64,000 bases of DNA from an uncultured Oscillibacter sp. (GTDB lineage Bacteria; Bacillota; Clostridia; Oscillospirales; Oscillospiraceae): NCBI GenBank assembly GCA_910587705.1, contig CAJUMX010000012.1, positions 1-64,000 of the forward strand, read 5' to 3'. A program made the position numbers and the translations under genes. Below, piece after piece: positions 58,757 to 64,000 of the stretch (positions are counted from its first letter, which is position 1; every line of letters starts with the position of its first letter). The notes under the pieces were generated by a model. It was not told the DNA's origin. It saw nothing but the letters and a program-made list of their open reading frames with translations, and did no database searches.

Positions 58757-59818
58757 TTAATCGTGGGGAATCTCATAGGTCACGCCGCCGGCGGAGAGGC
58801 TGGCCATGTCCTCCAGGGGGATGACTGCATCAAAAACCTGGCCCTTGGAGCAGTGGGAGACGCCCGTTTCATAGTCCGGGCTGACGCGGCCGCCGGAGCC
58901 ACTCAGGTCGATGACCGTACCGTCGGTTTTCGTCAGCAGAATTTCGATGTTCTCCAAAAACTGCTGCATCTTCGGGGCGTCCTCGGGGCTCTGCCGCCCG
59001 CTGGGCGCGTCGCTCCAAACGACCGCGCTGTCCGCCGTGTAGACTACCCGCACGGCGATGGGGGAGAGGGTGATCTCGTCAATGGTGAAGTTCAGGCCGT
59101 CCTGGGAGAAGGTCTCCCCGCCGCCCAGGCGGACGGAGCAGTCCTCGTAGTCCACCTCGAAGCGGAGCTTCCACTTGCCGGGATAGAGAAGCTCGGCACT
59201 CTCCGTCTCCGCGTTCCAATATTGCAGGTCCTCAAACTTCGCGTTGGCGGTTCCCTTGGTCATGACTGCGTTGGAGCTGGCGGTCTCTACCAGCTGGATT
59301 TGGTTGTCCTCCGGGTCCTCGTCCACAAACCAGGACCCGCCGTGGGTGTCGCCCTTGGCCCAGCTGGCCCCGCCGAAGCCGCCCATCATCAAATACGTCT
59401 CGTCCAGGTTCTTGCCCTCCGGCAAAAACCGCTCCCCGTCGTCCCGGGTGAGGGTGTAGACAATGACGGCGTTGTACTGGTCGCCCATGATGGCTTCCGC
59501 CGTGATGGTGATGCCATTGTCCGTGTCGCTGGCCCCGATGGGACGTCCGATTTTGTCAATGACCTCCGTCTGGGCCACGGCCCCGCCGAAGAGGGGGGCA
59601 AAGACCTCCGTGGGGGTGGGGAGAATCCCCGCCGCGCTGGTGCCCACCACCAGCACCACCGCCATGGCGGCGGCAATCAGGGCCGTGCGGAACACCGGGC
59701 GGCGGCGTTTTGCCTTCCCGCTGGCGGCGGAGGCGGCGGACTCCGCCAGGGCCTTTTTCTGAAGCTCTGTAAAGCGCAATTCGCTCATCTCCTTTTTGTA
59801 ATCAAACAGATCGCTCAT
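58757..59818 (-). CDS. Anti-sigma factor-like membrane protein with DUF4179
   Basis: 353 residues. A cytoplasmic N-terminus of about 40 residues (LFDYKKEMSELRFTELQKKAL) is followed by one membrane helix (TALIAAAMAVVLVVGTSAAG) and an extracytoplasmic domain of the DUF4179 kind. It overlaps the ECF sigma gene by 17 bases, the standard sigma/anti-sigma layout. It should hold the sigma factor inactive until an envelope signal arrives. Confidence 0.85.
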   Translation of the reverse strand: MSDLFDYKKEMSELRFTELQKKALAESAASAASGKAKRRRPVFRTALIAAAMAVVLVVGTSAAGILPTPTEVFAPLFGGAVAQTEVIDKIGRPIGASDTDNGITITAEAIMGDQYNAVIVYTLTRDDGERFLPEGKNLDETYLMMGGFGGASWAKGDTHGGSWFVDEDPEDNQIQLVETASSNAVMTKGTANAKFEDLQYWNAETESAELLYPGKWKLRFEVDYEDCSVRLGGGETFSQDGLNFTIDEITLSPIAVRVVYTADSAVVWSDAPSGRQSPEDAPKMQQFLENIEILLTKTDGTVIDLSGSGGRVSPDYETGVSHCSKGQVFDAVIPLEDMASLSAGGVTYEIPHD

Positions 59819-60290
59819 AGTCGGTACCTCCTAAGATGTCCTTGAGCCTTGCCCGGCCCCGGGCCAGGCGGGTGTGGACGGTGGCGGTGGGGACGCCGAG
59901 AATCTTCCCGATCTCCGCCGCCTGATAGCCTTCGTAGTAAAAGAGGTAGATCACCGTGCGGTAGTTGGCGGGCAGCTCGTTCACCGCCGCCAGCACGGAG
60001 CCGTCCCCCGCCTCCGGGGCGGGGACCTCCAGCACGGTTTCCAGACCGCAGGTCCGCTTCCGCCAGGGGCTTTTCAAAAGGTCCTTGCAGGCGTTGGCCG
60101 CCATGCGGAGGACATAGGCCCGCTCGTGCTCGGCGCTGTCGAATTCCCGGGGCTCCGTCAGGAGCTTGACGAAAACCGTCTGGCAGATGTCCTGGGCGTC
60201 CTGGGTGTTTTTCAAATAGGTGTAGCTAAGGCGTAGAATCGCGTCGGCATAGGCATTTGCCAGCCGTTCCGCCTGCTGATTCGGGTTCAT
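59802..60290 (-). CDS. ECF RNA polymerase sigma factor
   Basis: 162 residues. Region 2 includes LSYTYLKNTQDAQDICQTVFVKL and region 4 YEGYQAAEIGKILGVPTATVHTRLARGRARLK. SigV/SigW-like size. Its own upstream region has a sequence like the extracytoplasmic sigma promoters (TGAAAG-17-CGTA), so it probably activates itself. Confidence 0.92.
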   Translation of the reverse strand: MNPNQQAERLANAYADAILRLSYTYLKNTQDAQDICQTVFVKLLTEPREFDSAEHERAYVLRMAANACKDLLKSPWRKRTCGLETVLEVPAPEAGDGSVLAAVNELPANYRTVIYLFYYEGYQAAEIGKILGVPTATVHTRLARGRARLKDILGGTDYERSV

Positions 60291-60324
60291 GGCATCAACT
60301 CCTTTGGAGCGCTCTCGTTATGGA

Positions 60325-60351
60325 TACGATTTAGTGGGGCGGAAACTTTCA
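60325..60351 (-). promoter_or_regulatory. Candidate autoregulatory ECF promoter
   Basis: On the minus strand TGAAAG is followed after 17 bases by CGTA, close to the SigW-type TGAAAC-N16/17-CGTA pattern, 35 bases upstream of the sigma gene. Confidence 0.6.
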
Positions 60352-60431
60352 GTCCTGGGAAAATTTTTTTCTGCCCGTCTCGTATGACGGCATTTGCCAG
60401 GGTACCAATGCGCCGACCCGGCTTGCGCTCC

Positions 60432-60463
60432 TGAAAAAAAGCCGCCCCAAACGGGGCGGCTTT
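60432..60463 (-). terminator. Terminator of the Imm22-like gene
   Basis: GCCGCCCC pairs with GGGGCGGC and TTTTTTT follows on the minus strand. Confidence 0.85.
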
Positions 60464-60472
60464 CAAAATGGC

Positions 60473-60862
60473 TTAACGCTCTATGTAGGAAAAGGACCCC
60501 ACGAATCGCGCCGGCGCGCCGGGGACGTAGCGGCTGCCCTCAAACTGGTAGTCGTACACCGCGAGAACGGCGTTGTAGGGCTGCTCGAAGCCCTTGGAAT
60601 AGATCTCCGCCAGAGCCTTGGACAGCTCCTCGCCCAGGGGCTCCGCCACCACGAGGGGGTCCTGGGAGGGGGCAGCGTTAAATTCGTAGTCAAACACATC
60701 CGGCTCGAAGGGCCAGAGATCACCGTTGAAAAAGTCCTGGGTAAAGGATGGGACCTTTTCGCCGTTCTCGTTTCGCTTGAAGCGGTTTTCGGCGTAAAAT
60801 GTCAGGGCTTCCTCACTCTCAAAATTGCCGAGCCAGATGGAGACGATTCCAGATTCTTCCAT
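60473..60862 (-). CDS. Immunity protein 22-like protein
   Basis: 129 residues from the ATG at 60862 with AAAGGAG upstream. GIVSIWLGNFESEEALTFYAE and a Phe/Asp-rich acidic body resemble Imm22. In the family such proteins neutralise polymorphic toxins. No toxin gene with a recognisable C-terminal domain is nearby, so it may be an orphan immunity gene. Assignment from memory of the family pattern. Confidence 0.6.
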   Translation of the reverse strand: MEESGIVSIWLGNFESEEALTFYAENRFKRNENGEKVPSFTQDFFNGDLWPFEPDVFDYEFNAAPSQDPLVVAEPLGEELSKALAEIYSKGFEQPYNAVLAVYDYQFEGSRYVPGAPARFVGSFSYIER

Positions 60863-60893
60863 GGTGATTCTCCTTTGTCGTGATTTGGTAGGG

Positions 60894-61529
60894 TCAGCGC
60901 AAAACGGAATGGCTGAGGATATAAAATTCCTCCTGACAGGGGAGGACCCGCTTCTCCATGGGGGGCAGCGTGTCGTCAAAGCGGCGGGCGGCCTCCTCGT
61001 CGAAGTGCATGACGGGGCTGTCCCGGTAGACCCAGGGGCCGCCGTCCAGGGCGTGGGGCGTGAGCTCCTTCACCAGCATGGCGGTGGGAAAGCTGCCGTC
61101 CTCCATGCCGACCAGGAAGCGCTGGCAGCACTGGAAGCCCCGGGAGACATAGTTCGCGGGGGCGCCGAAGATGACCACCGCACCCCAGCCAAGCTCCGCG
61201 GCCTTGGCCAGGGAGTGGTCCATCAGGCGCTTCCCATAGCCCTGGCGCTGGCGCTCCGGGGCCACGCAGACGGGGCCGAAGGTCAGGGCCTCTCGCCGCT
61301 CCCCGGTCTCGCTTGTGAGGGTGGAGCGGGTGTAGAGGATGCTGCCGACGATCTCCCCGTCCCGCTCCAGCACGAAGTCCAGCTCCGGCACAAAGTCCGG
61401 GTGGTCCCGCATGATGTGGACCAGATAGTGCTCGTGGCAGCCGGGAACGTAGAGGTTGTAAAAGGCTCTCCGGGTCAGGTCCTCCACGGCCTGAAAGTCG
61501 GCGGGGGTTTCGTTTCGGATGGTCAGCAT
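60894..61529 (-). CDS. GNAT-family N-acetyltransferase
   Basis: 211 residues. The acetyl-CoA motif is FGPVCVAPERQRQGYGKRLM, and the first strand-helix MLTIRNETPADFQAVEDLT is typical. The second half has GFQCCQRFLVGMEDG, close to YhbS-like proteins. Substrate unknown. Starts with ATG at 61529 after a GGGAGG site. Confidence 0.88.
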   Translation of the reverse strand: MLTIRNETPADFQAVEDLTRRAFYNLYVPGCHEHYLVHIMRDHPDFVPELDFVLERDGEIVGSILYTRSTLTSETGERREALTFGPVCVAPERQRQGYGKRLMDHSLAKAAELGWGAVVIFGAPANYVSRGFQCCQRFLVGMEDGSFPTAMLVKELTPHALDGGPWVYRDSPVMHFDEEAARRFDDTLPPMEKRVLPCQEEFYILSHSVLR

Positions 61530-61696
61530 AGGGAACCTCCCTGGGTGTGATGGGTCCTCCGCCCTTGCGCGCCGGGCGGGGACGTGGTAGAATAAGGACG
61601 CCGCCCGCCGATGCTGTTACTACTACTATACCAAAGGTTGGGCGGAATGTCCACAAAAAAACGGCGGTTTTCCGCCGAAAGGGAAAAGGAGTTTTT

Positions 61697-62224
61697 ATGA
61701 GACGATATCTGCCCCTGCTGGGGGTCCTGTTTTTGCTGCTTCTCTCCGCCTGCGGCCCGGCGGAGGGGGAGAAATCCCCGGAAGCGCCGGAGGCAGGGCC
61801 CCTGGAGCTGGACACTTTAGCCGTGGAGGTCTCCCGGGGGGCGCTGTCCACGGAGGAGCTGACCCAAGCCGTCCGGGAGCTGCCGGAGGCCCTGAAAGCG
61901 GCCCTGGCGGACCAGGGGGTGGAGGCGGAGGCCATCAGCGTCTCCGTGGGCTCCTCTCCGGAGGCCATGGCCCAGGCGGTGCGGGAGGGAGGCGTGGATG
62001 TGGCCTTCCTCCCGGCGGAGGACTACGCCGCCCTGGAACACCCGCCCCAGCTCCTCCTGACCGCCGGGGACGGGGAGGGGGCCGCCATGGTCCGCCCGGA
62101 GGAGAACTTGTCCGGAGAGCGGTTTGCCCAGGCCCTGGCGGCGGCGGTGAACACGATCCGGGAGGACCAGCCGGTGTTCGGCCCCCATGACTACGCCTGG
62201 GCGGAGCCGGAGGAGGCCGGATAA
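61697..62224 (+). CDS. Small lipoprotein with PhnD-like fragment
   Basis: 175 residues from the ATG at 61697 (AAAAGGAG upstream). Lipoprotein signal MRRYLPLLGVLFLLLLSAC, lipid Cys at 19. The later part (ALADQGVEAEAISVSVGSSP, EAMAQAVREGGVDVAFLPAEDY) resembles the first lobe of phosphonate/phosphite-binding PhnD proteins. A full PhnD has about 300 residues, so this is either a short single-lobe variant or truncated. No transporter genes adjoin. Confidence 0.65.
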   Translation: MRRYLPLLGVLFLLLLSACGPAEGEKSPEAPEAGPLELDTLAVEVSRGALSTEELTQAVRELPEALKAALADQGVEAEAISVSVGSSPEAMAQAVREGGVDVAFLPAEDYAALEHPPQLLLTAGDGEGAAMVRPEENLSGERFAQALAAAVNTIREDQPVFGPHDYAWAEPEEAG

Positions 62225-62228
62225 GGGG

Positions 62229-62840
62229 TCAGCCCTTTAACATCTCACCGCCGTAAGGGGCCATTTCCAGGCGGATGAAAAAGCCCTGGTCATGGGAGCA
62301 GACGGGGCAGGACTTGGGGGCCTGGAGGCCCTCTTGAATGTGGCCGCAGTTCAGGCAGAGCCAGCCGCACTTCGCGTCGGAGACGAAGAGCTTGCCGGAC
62401 TCTAAGAGCTGGGCGAAGTGGGCAAAGCGGTTTCCGTGAGCCTTCTCGATTTTGGAAATCTGCTCGAAGGAGGAGGCCACCTGGGGGAAGCCCTCCTGCC
62501 GGGCGGTCTGGGCGAAGCTGGGGTAGACGGGATCGAACTCCTCGAACTCGTTGTGTTGAGCCTGCCGGAGGAGCTGGGCCACGTCGTTGGTCAGGTCCAC
62601 GGGGTAGCCGCCGTCGATGTGGACGGTTTCCCCGGCGACCTCCTTCATGTGGTTGTAGAAGATTTCGGCGTGCTCCTTCTCCTGGTTGGCGGTGAAGGTG
62701 AAGATGGCCTCCAGGACGTGGAGCTGCTGCTGCTTGCACAGGCCCGCGGCGAAGGTATAGCGGTTCCGGGCTTGGCTCTCCCCGGCAAAGGCGCGCATGA
62801 GGTTTTTGAGCGTTTCGCTCTCTTTCAGGTTTTTGGACAT
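62229..62840 (-). CDS. Rubrerythrin
   Basis: 203 residues. The N-terminal four-helix domain binds a di-iron site (FAGESQARNRY, ANQEKEHAEIF, SSFEQISKIEKAHGNRF). The C-terminal rubredoxin-like domain has two Cys pairs (CLNCGH, CPVC). It reduces hydrogen peroxide in anaerobes. A 12-base-pair hairpin covering the ribosome site lies just before the start, so translation may be controlled. Confidence 0.93.
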   Translation of the reverse strand: MSKNLKESETLKNLMRAFAGESQARNRYTFAAGLCKQQQLHVLEAIFTFTANQEKEHAEIFYNHMKEVAGETVHIDGGYPVDLTNDVAQLLRQAQHNEFEEFDPVYPSFAQTARQEGFPQVASSFEQISKIEKAHGNRFAHFAQLLESGKLFVSDAKCGWLCLNCGHIQEGLQAPKSCPVCSHDQGFFIRLEMAPYGGEMLKG

Positions 62841-62844
62841 GAAA

Positions 62845-62904
62845 AATACTGCCTCCTTACTTTTGAAGTATGGAGGCAGTATTTCCCATTGTGAGGGGAT
62901 TATA
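62845..62904 (-). promoter_or_regulatory. Rubrerythrin leader: -10 box and hairpin masking the ribosome site
   Basis: TATAAT (62904-62899, minus strand) is followed by AATACTGCCTCC, which pairs perfectly with GGAGGCAGTATT (62883-62845). The second arm contains the GGAGG ribosome site, five bases before the ATG region begins. Confidence 0.65.
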
Positions 62905-62929
62905 CTCGCCCGTCAGGGCGCGTACAGAT

Positions 62930-64000
62930 TTAGCAGAGCTTCGCCCCTGCGGGGATGGCGTCGTCCACCATGAGGAGGTGGAGCACTTCCTCCCCCTTCT
63001 CCTTGTGGACGGCGGAAATCAGCATCCCGTTGCTCTCCTGGCCCATCATCTTCCGGGGCGGGAGATTTACAATCGCCACCAGGGTCTTGCCCACTAACGT
63101 CTCCGGCTCATACCACTTGTGAATTCCGGAGAGAATCTGCCGGTCTACGCCGGTGCCGTCGTCCAGGGTGAACTTCAAGAGCTTCTCGCTCTTTTTCACC
63201 GCCTCGCAGGCCTTCACCTTCACCACCCGGAAGTCGCTCTTGCAGAAGGTGTCGAAGTCCACCTTCTCCGCAAGCTGGGGCTCCAGCTCCACGCCGGACT
63301 CCGCCTGCTTCGCCGCCTCCACGGCGGCCTCCAGCTCCTGGAGTGCCTTGTCCATGTCCACCCGGGGGAACAGGTTCTCCCCCTTGGAGACCACGGCGGT
63401 CTCCGACAACCCGCCCCATTGGGCGGCGGAGGCCCAGCTCCGGGCGGAAGCGTCCGCGCCAATCTGGGAGAAGAGCTTGTCCATGCTCTCCGGCATGAAG
63501 GGAATCAGCAAAATGCCGCAGATGCGGGCCGCCTCCAGCAGGTTATACAGCACGTGGGCCAGCCGGGCTCCGTTGGCCTCCATGTCCTTGGCCAGGGTCC
63601 AGGGGGTGTTCTCGTCAATATATTTGTTTGCCCGCTGGATGACCTTGAAGATCTCTTCCAAAGCCTTGTGGGGGGCGAAGTGGTCCATCTCGGCGGCGTA
63701 GCGCTCCCGGAGGCCCCCGGCCAGGTCCTTGAGCTCCGTGTCAAAGGAGACCGCTTCCGCCCAGGTCCCGCAGCCTTCGGGCAGGGTCCCGCCGAAGTAC
63801 TTGCCTACCATGGCGGTGGTGCGGCTGACCAGGTTGCCCAGGTCGTTGGCCAGGTCCGTGTTGATGGTCTGGATCAAAAGCTCGTTGGAGAAGTTGCCGT
63901 CGGAGCCGAAGGGGAAGGTGCGCATCAGGAAGAAGCGCAGGGCGTCCACGCCGAACTGCTCCGCCAGGATATAGGGGTCCACCACGTTGCCCTTGGACTT
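62930..64000 (-). CDS. metG: Methionyl-tRNA synthetase, C-terminal part
   Basis: About 357 codons are present; the 5' half lies beyond the window. The KMSKS-type motif is visible at the edge (KSKGNVVDPY). The anticodon-binding domain follows (FGSDGNFSNELLIQTINTDLANDLGNLVSR). The C-terminal 110 residues form the tRNA-binding OB-fold dimer domain (FCKSDFRVVKVKACEAV, QILSGI, ESNGMLISA). It charges tRNA-Met. The stop is at 62930. Confidence 0.95.
   Translation of the reverse strand, partial: KSKGNVVDPYILAEQFGVDALRFFLMRTFPFGSDGNFSNELLIQTINTDLANDLGNLVSRTTAMVGKYFGGTLPEGCGTWAEAVSFDTELKDLAGGLRERYAAEMDHFAPHKALEEIFKVIQRANKYIDENTPWTLAKDMEANGARLAHVLYNLLEAARICGILLIPFMPESMDKLFSQIGADASARSWASAAQWGGLSETAVVSKGENLFPRVDMDKALQELEAAVEAAKQAESGVELEPQLAEKVDFDTFCKSDFRVVKVKACEAVKKSEKLLKFTLDDGTGVDRQILSGIHKWYEPETLVGKTLVAIVNLPPRKMMGQESNGMLISAVHKEKGEEVLHLLMVDDAIPAGAKLC

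Overview
The window looks like chromosome of a GC-rich, Gram-positive anaerobe of the Clostridia, most likely Oscillospiraceae (Flavonifractor/Lawsonibacter/Oscillibacter-like). The inference rests on strongly GC-biased codon use, AGGAGG-type ribosome sites, a LicT-controlled PTS, a T-box before trp, type III glutamine synthetase, rubrerythrin, a CarD-like regulator, SLH repeats and an ANTAR-type nitrogen regulator. The genus is a guess.

Layout. (1) 1-1.3 kb: edge of an integrative element (excisionase-like gene cut by the window, plus a DUF6076-like zinc-ribbon gene). (2) 1.3-4.5 kb: licT-ptsG, a sugar PTS operon with its own promoter, RAT/terminator leader and antiterminator. (3) 4.6-10.8 kb: integrative element next to a 46-bp tRNA-Thr(GGU) 3' fragment: two overlapping tyrosine integrases, a DUF6809-like gene, a ribbon-helix-helix-like gene, a Rep-like winged-helix gene, an excisionase and a second DUF6076-like gene. 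(4) 10.9-13.1 kb: AmmeMemoRadiSam pair. (5) 13.1-30.8 kb: nitrogen-assimilation block: asnB, corA-like gene, glnN (GSIII), gltBD, an Amt-PII fusion, an ANTAR regulator with glnA (GSI), and purF. Six of these transcription units begin with a short hairpin/terminator leader, five of them starting right after a clear promoter; they look like one antitermination regulon run by the ANTAR protein. (6) 30.8-32.5 kb: decayed DNA: mnmA and apbE remnants, a MITE-like repeat and an unexplained multi-hairpin element whose two copies differ by compensatory changes. (7) 32.3-39.0 kb: T-box and complete trpEGDCFBA operon. (8) 39.0-42.3 kb: MITE-like repeat, broken IS630-family transposase, a Schlafen/AlbA_2 regulator, a second tRNA-Thr 3' fragment and an integrase C-terminal remnant. 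(9) 42.4-64 kb: ordinary chromosome: MFS transporter, SLH-serine hydrolase, small Nif11-like protein, CarD, lipid kinase and NUDIX hydrolase, AI-2E-family permease, a peptide/nickel-type ABC operon with a DUF3810 protein, small HTH protein, ZIP transporter, MBL hydrolase, ECF sigma/anti-sigma pair, Imm22-like protein, GNAT, lipoprotein, rubrerythrin and the 3' part of metG.

How the genes fit together. Ammonium enters through Amt (with a fused PII sensor), is fixed by GSI/GSIII and passed on by GOGAT; asnB and purF are the glutamine users placed under the same leader type. trp biosynthesis, which uses glutamine through TrpG, follows under tRNA-Trp sensing. The two tRNA-Thr fragments are direct repeats 37 kb apart and bracket the nitrogen and trp blocks, so the history of this segment deserves attention. 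The strongest candidates for something new are the covarying hairpin repeat at 31.6-31.8 kb, the ANTAR leader set together with the degenerate receiver of its regulator, and the tRNA-Thr/integrase architecture.
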